Positions 44,616-53,436 of a DNA stretch of 64,000 nucleotides are shown in pieces. The notes below the pieces were generated by a model. It did not search any database, was not told the origin of the DNA, and was given only the letters and a program-made list of their open reading frames with translations. The DNA comes from Armatimonadota bacterium (GTDB taxonomy: Bacteria; Armatimonadota; Zipacnadia; Zipacnadales; JABUFB01): NCBI GenBank assembly GCA_013314775.1, contig JABUFB010000005.1, forward strand, positions 124,001 to 188,000, written 5' to 3'. Both the position numbers and the translations under genes were made by a program. Each line of letters starts with the position of its first letter. Within the stretch, counting starts at the first letter, position 1.

Positions 44616-46097
44616 TCAATCTGCCTGCCTGGGCTTCCGCTTCGCCACGAAGGCATCCGCCTCGGCCACGATCCCCACCACTTGCTTTCGCTGCTCTTCG
44701 GTGAGCGGGCACTGATTCTCGGCGGACTCGCACAGGCGCAAGGCCTTCTCACGGGCGCGATCCAGCATGGTGCGCTCGTCCTGCATCCAGGCGCTGGGGA
44801 AGCGCCGGTCCATGAGTTCGGCCGCCCAGAGTTCGTCCCGGAAATGCAGCGCCGTATGCTCGTGAACCAGGTACTTCGCTCCCTGTGGCGCGATTTCGCC
44901 GATTACGCCGGCGGCCAGTGTATGCTCATCCACCCGGGCACCGCGCGCAAGTCGCTCGAGAGTGTGCACGAGTTCGAGGTCAAGCATGAGCTGGGTCGCG
45001 CTCGCGGCATCACTGGCCGCCAGGACACCCAGCGAAGCGAAGCTGCGCACGCCCGACGCGAAAGCCCACATGGCGTCCAGCGCCTTTTCCATACAGGACT
45101 GGGCACCCGGGGTTTTTGCGGTGGTGGACAGGGCGCCCACGGCGGTGTAGGTGCCCCCGAAGACCCATGCACCCATCTGCCTTGCCATGAGGCTCAGAAT
45201 CTGGCCGTCAGGAGAGTTGGCCACCGGGGTTCCGGCGCGCATGTCGAAGCCCAGCATGGATTCCGTCCAGCCAGTCACCCGGTCATCCAGTGCGAGGGTC
45301 ACGGTGTTCAGCGCAAGGCACTCGGCCACGCTCTGCACCAGGGCCCCAGCGAGAGTTCCGGGGGCGGTAGCCCCTGCGACCGGCATGGCAAAGACACGGA
45401 AAGGCAGGCCCATCAGCTCCCGCGCGCGCATGGCGATGTCAATAGCCTCGCGGGAGATCATGAAGGGCGAGTTTACATAGCACGTAGTGTTGAAAACCGG
45501 CGCTTTGCGGACCTGTTCTTCGGAGCCGTCCACCACCGCCTGCAGAGCGATGAAGAACGGGATCAGGTCGGCGTCGTAGACCGAGACGCGGCAGGGCACG
45601 CGGCTGTTGAGGATGATGGTGGCGAAGGAATGCACATCGCAGGTCGCCACGGGCACGTCCTGCGGGATGTATGTCGGGTGGCCACGCTGGAGCCCCGGAA
45701 TGGCGTCACACAGGCGCGACCACTCAGCGAGATCTTCTGTTGTTGCGGGCCTGAGGGAACCGGTTCGCGTGTCGCAGCAGTGAAAGCCTTGTCCGTTGGT
45801 CTGGAAGCTAATCGTCTCGGCGTCGACAATTGCCGGACCGTAGGGCCCATTCCTCTGGCGCTCCGTCTCAATCCGCGCCAAGACCTTGTCGCGCACGGCC
45901 TGCGTGAAGTGGATCCTGTCGCCGCGCACGTCGCAGCCGTACTCGCGCAGGGCCTGCATGAAGTCATCGGGACCGGGAGCGCGCAGGGGCACCTCGGCCC
46001 ACACCATCAGGGCAGTGTCCCAGATGCGCCTGATCTCGTCCTCGCTCAGGACTTGCGGGCTGTGTGTGGTGAGCTTCACGCGGGTCTCCGGGGGCAT
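44616..46097 (-). CDS. Trimethylamine methyltransferase (MttB) superfamily protein
   Basis: This 493-residue protein is of the MttB superfamily, whose members transfer a methyl group from quaternary or tertiary amines to a corrinoid protein. Visible motifs include VLSEDEIRRIWDTAL at the start, the barrel segments ETISFQTNGQGFHCCD and PVAGATAPGTLAGAL, and an NSPDGQ loop. There is no in-frame amber, so this is the non-pyrrolysine, MtgB-like branch. The start is uncertain: I chose the ATG near where homology begins, but a TTG 63 bases upstream is possible. No corrinoid protein or activator gene is in the window. Confidence 0.78.
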   Translation of the reverse strand: MPPETRVKLTTHSPQVLSEDEIRRIWDTALMVWAEVPLRAPGPDDFMQALREYGCDVRGDRIHFTQAVRDKVLARIETERQRNGPYGPAIVDAETISFQTNGQGFHCCDTRTGSLRPATTEDLAEWSRLCDAIPGLQRGHPTYIPQDVPVATCDVHSFATIILNSRVPCRVSVYDADLIPFFIALQAVVDGSEEQVRKAPVFNTTCYVNSPFMISREAIDIAMRARELMGLPFRVFAMPVAGATAPGTLAGALVQSVAECLALNTVTLALDDRVTGWTESMLGFDMRAGTPVANSPDGQILSLMARQMGAWVFGGTYTAVGALSTTAKTPGAQSCMEKALDAMWAFASGVRSFASLGVLAASDAASATQLMLDLELVHTLERLARGARVDEHTLAAGVIGEIAPQGAKYLVHEHTALHFRDELWAAELMDRRFPSAWMQDERTMLDRAREKALRLCESAENQCPLTEEQRKQVVGIVAEADAFVAKRKPRQAD

Positions 46098-46169
46098 ATC
46101 AGCCGACCATTGCTTCGCCCGAGCATTGGGGAGGCCCTCCGTGTGGACTGCGGAAGTCAAGATGCTGCG

Positions 46170-46643
46170 TCACACCGAGCCGTCCCGGGGCTCGGAGTCT
46201 GTGCGGCACAACTGACGCGCCCGCGGGCAGTAGAGCGTGAAGCCGAAGGCTACCGCCGACAGGGCGAAGGCGCCGATCAGAAAGAGCAGTACGGGATGCA
46301 ACTGGCTGTCGAACAACCGGGTGCCCAGGAGCCAGCCGAGAGCGCCGCCCAGCAGGTTTATGAGACAGCCCAGAGTGCCGCCATAGCATCGTTCTTCAGT
46401 GGTGGTCTTGCGCACGAACATGCAGGACACCATGGCGCCTATCCAGATACCTATGAGCAGGGCAGCGATGAGCCCGATGACCGTGAGTGTGCTGCGGTCT
46501 GCCCCGAGGCTGACGGTGTCCAGCAGTTCGCTTCTGTCCAGCAGCAGCCAGATGGCTCCTGCGGCTACCGGCCCTCCGACAAGGGCGCCCAGTGCGGCGT
46601 GCCGAAGCATCCTCGAGCAAAACAGCGCATCGTCCTCATTCAC
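46170..46643 (-). CDS. Small polytopic membrane protein of unknown function
   Basis: This 157-residue protein has four hydrophobic segments (about 14-34, 51-74, 87-104 and 115-137) with short charged loops. I see no catalytic motif and do not recognise a family. It starts at a GTG with AGAGG 9 bases ahead. It is the first gene of the minus-strand group that leads into the MttB-like gene 72 bases downstream. Confidence 0.5.
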   Translation of the reverse strand: MNEDDALFCSRMLRHAALGALVGGPVAAGAIWLLLDRSELLDTVSLGADRSTLTVIGLIAALLIGIWIGAMVSCMFVRKTTTEERCYGGTLGCLINLLGGALGWLLGTRLFDSQLHPVLLFLIGAFALSAVAFGFTLYCPRARQLCRTDSEPRDGSV

Positions 46644-46777
46644 GGCGAACCGCCTCTGTTGAACTACAGACGCAGGTACTCCCGCGGGTGCACAGAGCGC
46701 AGTATCTACTTCGATAGCAGGCGTCCGATTCCTGCACGTGATGCGGATGCGGAGGGCAAATGAGACCGACCAGCGAA

Positions 46778-46791
46778 TTAGTGCATACTAA
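46778..46791. promoter_or_regulatory. Short inverted repeat upstream of the GH123-like gene
   Basis: TTAGT-N4-ACTAA lies in the AT-rich part of the gap before the GH123/DUF4091-like gene, about 60 bases from its start. It could be a regulator site. No clear -10/-35 pair is visible next to it. Confidence 0.3.
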
Positions 46792-46851
46792 TGGCAATTG
46801 GTTCTGTCACCACAGACAGCAGATTTCGCCACCGGGAGACGTGGTCCGACT

Positions 46852-49839
46852 ATGCGCCTGAACGCTTTCATCATCGTCGCAATACTGTGCAGCCTGAGCT
46901 TGAGCATGCCCGGGTTTGGGGAGGGCCTCGTACGCAATTCCGACTTTTCGGAGCAGGACGCAGCGGGAAAGCTGCCTGCCCACTGGAACATGGATGCCGC
47001 TGCCCGGGCGCTCTACTCGAACCCCAATGATGACGGGCACAGCGGATCTTTCTCAATCCGCTATGAATCCTTGAACGCCGCGCCTGCCGGCCTTGTGACG
47101 CAGACGGTGGCGGTCGAGCCGAATACCGACTACGTCCTCACCGCCGCGCTGAAAAGCGACGGCAAGGTGAAGCCCTTCGTGGAGGCGCTGGTGGAGGGCA
47201 CCACCAACCGCGCCGCCGGGGTGATCTCCGACGGCACCACGACCTGGAAGATTTTCTCGGCCCGCTTCAACAGCGGCGAGGCGCGTGGCCTCGTGGTGCG
47301 CGTCTTCGGCGACCGCGAGATGGCGAGCACCGGCACATCTGTTCCGGGCAGGTCCGGTGTGGACGACGTCCAGATCTACCTGGCGGCGGACGCCCCAGCG
47401 GAGATGCGCCCCGCCGACCTGTTCGAGCCGCCGGGTCCCAATGTGGCGCTGGGGAAGAGCTACACCCTCTCGCCGGCCCCCAACTATGGCTATTCGACCG
47501 ATCCGGATGACCGCGTTCAGCTCACGGACGGGATCTACACGGTGGGCTACTTCTGGACCCAAAAGACCACTGTTGGATGGTCCAACGCGGTGCCGGCGAT
47601 CATCACTATCGACCTTGGGGAGATATTGCCTATTGCCGGGCTCTCCTACAGCACCGCTGCAGGGGTGGCAGGGGTCACCTGGCCGGCGAGCATCGGGGTC
47701 CTTGTCAGCGATGACCAGGCCCAGTGGCGGCGGGTAGGCGACCTGGTGGAGATGGGCACACGCAATGGCGCTCCCCCCAGCGACGGCTACCGTCAGTTCC
47801 GCTTCGCAACGGGCGACCTCAGGACCCGGGGCCGGTATGTTGCGCTGGTCGTCGACTCGGCGCCGTACTGCTTCGTGGATGAAGTCGAGGTCTACCTGGG
47901 ACCTGACGAGCTGATGACCGCGGAGCTTACGGGGCCGGTGGTCGCCAATCCGAAGGAACATTTCACCGAAATGCGCGTGCGGTCGGCATACACCTGGCGG
48001 ATGCGGGCGGATCTTGCAGCGGCGCGTGATGCCGTAGAGAAGTCCGACCTACCGGCAGATGAGAAGGCGACGCTCTTGCAGGAGGCTGACAAGATCGCGG
48101 CAGAGATGCCTGCGGTGGTGCAGGATCTGCCATCCGACTTCACCACCGTCCTTCCGCTGAACCCGTTGCATGCCCGGACCTATGCGCTCAACGCTCCTGT
48201 CCTGCGGTCACGCGGCCTGCCGCGCTTCTCGGTCTGGCAACGCAACCGCTGGGACATGCTGGCACCCACCGACGCGCCGGATGCCCTCGAAATCGCACAG
48301 ACGCCCGCACTGTCGGTCAAGATGATGCGGGGCGAGTACCGGGCCGAGACCTTCAATGTCACCAATGCCTCGGACAGCGATTTCGACCTGAACTTCTCGA
48401 TCGAGGGGCTTCCGGGCGGGTCGAACCCCGATTACATCAGCGTCCGCGAGGTACTCTTCACGGACACACGCGATCGCCGACCTGTCGCCGCTGCGCTTCC
48501 TGATGCCGCCCGCACCGAGAGCGGCTACAAGGTGACCGTGAACGCCGGCTGCTCAAAGCAGGTCTGGCTGTCCTTCAACCCGCGCGATGTGGACCCGGGT
48601 GAGTATGCGGGAACCGTCAAGCTGTCGGCCATGGTAGACAGTGGTATGCGGACCGGGGAGAAGGTGCTCGAGAACGTGACCGCGGAGCTACCGCTGTCCC
48701 TGGAGATCGCCCCCTTCGACTTCCCGGAAGAGGTGGACATCGCTGTCGGCGGCTGGGACTACACCAACGGCATGGGGGCTTACGATGTGACCCCCGGCAA
48801 CATGCCCATGTTCATCAACAATCTGCGGGAGCACTTCGTCAATACGCCCTGGGCAAACGCCGGTGTCATGCCCTCCCAGGCTGAGTTCGACGCCGAGGGC
48901 CGGCTGACTTCGGAATTGGACTTCGCCGCCTTTGACGCCTGGGTGGAACGCTGGCCGGATGCTCGCTACTACTGCGTATTCATGTCCGTCGGCGACTCGT
49001 TCCACGGGGAGAAGATGGGCACCGACAGGTTCAACCGCATGGTCGGCGACTACTTCCAGGTGTGGACTTCGCACATGGCCGACTTGGACATTGACCCGGG
49101 CAAGCTGGCGGTGCTGCTGGTGGACGAGCCCCACCAGGCGTCCCAGGTGGAGACCATCATCGCGTGGGCGAAGGCGATCCAGGCCGCTACGCCCGAGGTC
49201 GTCATCTGGGAGGATCCGACCTACAAGGACCCGCGCGAGGCGGATATGGAGATGTTCGAGACGATGGACGTCATGTGCCCCAATCTGCCGATGTTCATGA
49301 GTGGTACTGAGGAGGCCCGGCAATTTTACGTGGACCAGCAGGCCGCCGGCCGTGAACTGTGGTTCTACTCATGCTCGGGGCCGGCGCGGCTGCTAGACCC
49401 GTATTCCTACTACCGCGGGCAGTTCTGGTGGGCGGTCGAGTACGATGCGAAGGGCTCGCACTACTGGGCCTTCGGTGACGAGGCGCAGTCCGGCAACTCC
49501 TGGAACGCCTATCTGGCCACGCGGAACCAGTACTCGCCGCTGTTCATCACTCCCACCAGCATCACCGACGGTAAGCAGATGGAAGCGATCCGCGAGGGCG
49601 CCCAGGACTTCCAGTATTTCGTCATGCTCCGTGCGCGGGTGGAAGAGCTCGAGGCTGCAGGCAGGCAGGGACCGCAGCTCGAGGCTGCGAAGGCGCTGTT
49701 GGAGACGGGGCCGCGCCGGGTGATCGACGACATCAAGATCGGCACTCTCGGCTGGGGCGAGGACAAGGACCGCGGCGTGATGGACCGCGTGAGGCTCGAG
49801 GTCCTGGATGCGCTCACGGAATTGGCTGAAGCGAAGTAG
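46852..49839 (+). CDS. Exported GH123/DUF4091-like glycoside hydrolase with discoidin-like domain
   Basis: This 995-residue protein has a signal peptide (about 1-23). A carbohydrate-binding-type sandwich follows, then a discoidin/F5-8C-like domain (about 190-350: VALGKSYTLSP, TIDLGEILPIAGLSYS). A helical spacer leads to a DUF4091/GH123 barrel. The Asp758-Glu759 pair lies in LLVDEPHQ, as in GH123 enzymes that use substrate-assisted catalysis. SITDGKQMEAIREGAQDFQYFVMLR near the C-terminus is a typical DUF4091 ending. GH123 acts on beta-linked N-acetylgalactosamine; the specificity here is an inference. Confidence 0.75.
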   Translation: MRLNAFIIVAILCSLSLSMPGFGEGLVRNSDFSEQDAAGKLPAHWNMDAAARALYSNPNDDGHSGSFSIRYESLNAAPAGLVTQTVAVEPNTDYVLTAALKSDGKVKPFVEALVEGTTNRAAGVISDGTTTWKIFSARFNSGEARGLVVRVFGDREMASTGTSVPGRSGVDDVQIYLAADAPAEMRPADLFEPPGPNVALGKSYTLSPAPNYGYSTDPDDRVQLTDGIYTVGYFWTQKTTVGWSNAVPAIITIDLGEILPIAGLSYSTAAGVAGVTWPASIGVLVSDDQAQWRRVGDLVEMGTRNGAPPSDGYRQFRFATGDLRTRGRYVALVVDSAPYCFVDEVEVYLGPDELMTAELTGPVVANPKEHFTEMRVRSAYTWRMRADLAAARDAVEKSDLPADEKATLLQEADKIAAEMPAVVQDLPSDFTTVLPLNPLHARTYALNAPVLRSRGLPRFSVWQRNRWDMLAPTDAPDALEIAQTPALSVKMMRGEYRAETFNVTNASDSDFDLNFSIEGLPGGSNPDYISVREVLFTDTRDRRPVAAALPDAARTESGYKVTVNAGCSKQVWLSFNPRDVDPGEYAGTVKLSAMVDSGMRTGEKVLENVTAELPLSLEIAPFDFPEEVDIAVGGWDYTNGMGAYDVTPGNMPMFINNLREHFVNTPWANAGVMPSQAEFDAEGRLTSELDFAAFDAWVERWPDARYYCVFMSVGDSFHGEKMGTDRFNRMVGDYFQVWTSHMADLDIDPGKLAVLLVDEPHQASQVETIIAWAKAIQAATPEVVIWEDPTYKDPREADMEMFETMDVMCPNLPMFMSGTEEARQFYVDQQAAGRELWFYSCSGPARLLDPYSYYRGQFWWAVEYDAKGSHYWAFGDEAQSGNSWNAYLATRNQYSPLFITPTSITDGKQMEAIREGAQDFQYFVMLRARVEELEAAGRQGPQLEAAKALLETGPRRVIDDIKIGTLGWGEDKDRGVMDRVRLEVLDALTELAEAK

Positions 49840-49937
49840 CACCCGGAAATCCGTGCCTGGGTCAGCGACCGACATGGGCGGCGGGTGTCGAGTAGTGAGC
49901 AAAGACTCCGCCTGCAATCCTCAACGGAGGCACTCAC

Positions 49938-52900
49938 ATGCGCCTGTGCATAGTGCTTTATCTGGCCACTGTCACCTTCTGCGGGCTCGCCGCACCCACC
50001 ATCTTCTGGGCCTCCGACCCCGTGGGACCGGACGATACGGTCCTGGTTTGCGGAGATGGTTTCGGCGAGGCGCCGGTGGTCGAACTGCGGGGGTTTGAGC
50101 GCCTGCTGTCTCCGGGGTCTCTCGGCGCTAGCTGGCCCGCGGATACGGTCAGACCCGAGGTCATCCACCCCTCCGACCAGACCCTGAAGTTTGTCATCCC
50201 GGCTGACCTCGCCGGTCCCGTCTACGCATTCCGGGTGATCGGGCCGGACGGGCCCTCGGCTCCCTGGCCGCTGAATCTGCCGACGGTGTACTGGGTACAG
50301 GGCGACCAGGGCACCAGCGCATCCCCCGGTGGTTGGGTGCGCATTTTCGGTCGGTGCATCAGCAAGCCCCCCGACGAACCCACTGTCACGCTTCAAGGTG
50401 GCGCCCTCGGCAAGCCTCTGAAGGTGGTGCCAACCCACTCCCAGTGGGACGTCACCGCGCAGATTCCCGAAGACACGCGCCCGGGAGAGTACACGCTTGA
50501 GCTGAATAGCGGTCACGGTTCGGCAGCTCGCGGCAGGGAGCTCTTGCGCATCAGCGTCCGGGTCCCTGAGGTCTGGCCCGAGCAGGTCTTCAACGTCATG
50601 GACTTCGGCGCCTCCGGCGACGGCCAGCCCCAGGACGATGGCGCGGTGCGCGCGGCACTGAAGGAGGCCGAGAAGAACGGTGGCGGCGTGGTGTACTTCC
50701 CGCGTGGGCGCTACTACATCATGGGGACACTCAACATCCCCACTCGCACGGTTCTCCGGGGTGAAGCGGCGAAGCTGTCCTGCCTCTTCTGGCCGGACAG
50801 CGATGAGGCGTACACGCTGGTGCAGGGGACCCACCATTTCGGCCTGGAGGACCTCACGCTCTACGCCAGCAATCATCTCCACTGCATCGCCGGCGAAATA
50901 GGGACACCTGAGGCCGGCCACACCTTCTTGAGGCGAGTGACTGTTCGCGCAGACATGTACCGGGGGCATCTCACCCAGGAGCAGGTGGCAGACCGGATGC
51001 GCGCAGCCATGCGCCTGTCCACAGGCGGTGGCGACACGGTGCGTCTCGGCGGTGAGAACGTGGAGATCATCGGCTGCGACTTGTACGGCTCCGGGCGCTC
51101 GCTTTACCTGCTAGCGGCCAGGGGCGCCCGGGTATCCAACAATGTCTTCTACAATGGCCGCTGGGGCTGGTACTGCCTGGACGGCTCGGATGGTCTGATC
51201 CTCGAAGACAACGTCATCACCAGCGCGGACCTCATGTCCACCGGCGGCAGCCTCAACTGCTACACCACCGCGCGGTCGCAGAATGTTTGGTATGCCCGCA
51301 ATCGCCTGGAGCGCGCCCATGGATGGGATCGCGAGGCAATGACTTCGGACGCGGGATACGGCGCGTTTTTCGGGAAGGCGGTGGAAGTCGGCCCGGACTG
51401 GCTGGTCTTGGACAATGACCCGGAATGGCGCCGCAAGAAGGACTGGACCGGTGGCGGCGTATTCATTCTCGACGGCAAGGGCATGGGCCAGTACCGGCAG
51501 ATTGCGAAGTACGAGGGCCGCCGGGTGGAGCTGGATCGTCCGTGGGATGTGGCTCCGGACACGAGTTCAACCATCACGATCACCATGCTCCAGCACCGGT
51601 ACCTGTTCGTGAACAATAGCTTCGAGGACGTGGGCATTGCGCTCCAGTACTACGGGACTTCCATCGACCACGTGGCCTCAGGCAATACATGCACCCGCGG
51701 CGGCGGATTCTACAATTCCGGTCGCTGGTACCGCCACTTCCAGCCAAGCTGGTACTGCCAGTTTCTCGATAATATGATCGACGAGGGCAACTGCTATCGC
51801 TTCGGGCCCAACAACTCCACGAACTCCGGGCTCTCATTCATCGGTTCGGAGGGCCTGCAATCCCAGGGTGGGCAGGCGCCGCTGGCTCTGTGCAGTGTGC
51901 ACCGCCGCAACCAGCTTCTGAACAACGCGGAACTGCGGTTCATCGGCGTCAGCAGAGACTTCCCAGGCCTGCGAGACGCGGTGGCCGAACACAATCTCAT
52001 CGAAAACTCGCCACGCGGGATCTTCATGGACGACGGTTGCCGGGGCGTGCTCCTGCGGGAGAACACTTTCACCAATGTCGCCGATGAACTCGTTACCCCG
52101 GCGATGATCGCGGCGAAGCTGCAAGCCCAGCGGGCCGCGCTCATCGATCTGCAGGACCCGGTGCTGGTGCTGAATTTCGACGAGACCGCGGGCGGCAGTG
52201 TGCCCGACCAGTCGGGGCACAACTTCTCGGCAGTGCCCACCGGGACTATCGAGTATGAGGCCAGCCTGTCCGGGAAGGCGCCGCGTTTCGACGGCTCGGC
52301 GTACTTCATGGTGCGCGATCGGCAGATGCTCAAGTTCCCGCGCATCACGCTGTCCGCGTGGGTCTGGCCGGACCAGATCAAGGGCCGCTGGGGGGTGCTG
52401 GCCAAACGCAGCCGGGGTTCCGCCGCGCCCTATGTGCTGGCTCTGCGCGAAGGCGGGATCAGCTTCGAGGCCACCGACACCGAGGGCAAGTGGTCGTACA
52501 ACATGACCACGAAGCCGGTCATTACGCCGAACGCATGGAACCACGTGGCGGTTACCTGCGAGGAAGGCGTGGGCATCCGCGTTTACTGCAACGGACAACT
52601 GGTGGGCGAGAAGCAAGTGACCGGGAAACTTGTGGAGACCGACGACATTCTCACCATCGGTTACGAAAACTGGGGCGGTCCGGAGAGTAAAGCAGGAGAG
52701 TCCGGGAACTTCCGCGGGCTCATCGACGAGGTGCGCGTCTGGTCGCGCATCCTGTCGCCCGAAGAGATCGCAGCCCAGTATGAGTCCCTCAAGACCCAGG
52801 CTGCGCAGGACGCTGAACGCCGCGAGAAGGAGCGCGCGGCGGCCGAGGAGCTATCGAAGCGCTTCGCCACCGAGATCGTCTCAGCCGGCGGCGTCAACTG

Positions 52901-53405
52901 GAAGCTGGTCGTGGCCGACGATTTCGAGCGCGCCGACATTGGGGCCGACTGGAAGACACTGCGCGGCAAGTGGACCGTCGTCAACGGCACGGTGCAGTGT
53001 AAGGACGTGTCTTTCCTGGGGCTTGCGAGGAAGGTCAAGGCTCCGGTGCGCATCGAGTACGACGCGCGCTCCCAGCACCCGGGAGACCTGACCGCCTTCT
53101 GGGGTACGGAGCGAGACGGCTACCAGGGCGGATACTTCATTGGGTTCGCTTCCAACGGAAACACAGCCAACAAGATCCTGCGGCTGGGTGAAGATGTGGT
53201 CTCCAACGAAAGGCCCAACGCGACGCCGGGAAAGTGGCACCACATCATCGCCCAGGTGATCGGGGATCGCGTGCAGCTCATCGTAGATGGCGAACTCGCG
53301 CTGGAGTACAGGGACCCGAAACCGCTCACAGACCCCGACATGCCGGGTCTCATCGCCTGGGGTGAAGGCGAGTTCGACAACGTGCGCATCTACTCCGGGC
53401 AGTAG
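49938..53405 (+). CDS. Exported pectate-lyase-fold beta-helix protein with two LamG-like modules
   Basis: This 1155-residue protein has a signal peptide (about 1-19). IPT-like domains lie up to about 215. A pectate lyase superfamily opening (NVMDFGASGDGQPQDDGA, Asn219) leads into a beta-helix to about 730. A first LamG-like sandwich at about 740-935 carries VLNFDETAGGSVPDQSG and RITLSAWVWPDQIKG. A charged coiled linker (QDAERREKERAAAEELSK) follows, and a second concanavalin-like domain begins near 980. The enzyme activity is not determinable; the fold fits a polysaccharide lyase or glycoside hydrolase. GGAGG lies ahead of the ATG and may be partly sequestered by a hairpin. Confidence 0.7.
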   Translation: MRLCIVLYLATVTFCGLAAPTIFWASDPVGPDDTVLVCGDGFGEAPVVELRGFERLLSPGSLGASWPADTVRPEVIHPSDQTLKFVIPADLAGPVYAFRVIGPDGPSAPWPLNLPTVYWVQGDQGTSASPGGWVRIFGRCISKPPDEPTVTLQGGALGKPLKVVPTHSQWDVTAQIPEDTRPGEYTLELNSGHGSAARGRELLRISVRVPEVWPEQVFNVMDFGASGDGQPQDDGAVRAALKEAEKNGGGVVYFPRGRYYIMGTLNIPTRTVLRGEAAKLSCLFWPDSDEAYTLVQGTHHFGLEDLTLYASNHLHCIAGEIGTPEAGHTFLRRVTVRADMYRGHLTQEQVADRMRAAMRLSTGGGDTVRLGGENVEIIGCDLYGSGRSLYLLAARGARVSNNVFYNGRWGWYCLDGSDGLILEDNVITSADLMSTGGSLNCYTTARSQNVWYARNRLERAHGWDREAMTSDAGYGAFFGKAVEVGPDWLVLDNDPEWRRKKDWTGGGVFILDGKGMGQYRQIAKYEGRRVELDRPWDVAPDTSSTITITMLQHRYLFVNNSFEDVGIALQYYGTSIDHVASGNTCTRGGGFYNSGRWYRHFQPSWYCQFLDNMIDEGNCYRFGPNNSTNSGLSFIGSEGLQSQGGQAPLALCSVHRRNQLLNNAELRFIGVSRDFPGLRDAVAEHNLIENSPRGIFMDDGCRGVLLRENTFTNVADELVTPAMIAAKLQAQRAALIDLQDPVLVLNFDETAGGSVPDQSGHNFSAVPTGTIEYEASLSGKAPRFDGSAYFMVRDRQMLKFPRITLSAWVWPDQIKGRWGVLAKRSRGSAAPYVLALREGGISFEATDTEGKWSYNMTTKPVITPNAWNHVAVTCEEGVGIRVYCNGQLVGEKQVTGKLVETDDILTIGYENWGGPESKAGESGNFRGLIDEVRVWSRILSPEEIAAQYESLKTQAAQDAERREKERAAAEELSKRFATEIVSAGGVNWKLVVADDFERADIGADWKTLRGKWTVVNGTVQCKDVSFLGLARKVKAPVRIEYDARSQHPGDLTAFWGTERDGYQGGYFIGFASNGNTANKILRLGEDVVSNERPNATPGKWHHIIAQVIGDRVQLIVDGELALEYRDPKPLTDPDMPGLIAWGEGEFDNVRIYSGQ

Positions 53406-53436
53406 GTTTGCCCCTGCCTCGCAAGGAAGTTCGCGG

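Noticed and set aside
44418-46763. A 781-codon plus-strand frame opposite the MttB/ceramidase-like genes
   Set aside because: It is antisense to clear genes, has no recognisable domain and its composition is that of the reverse complement of coding DNA.
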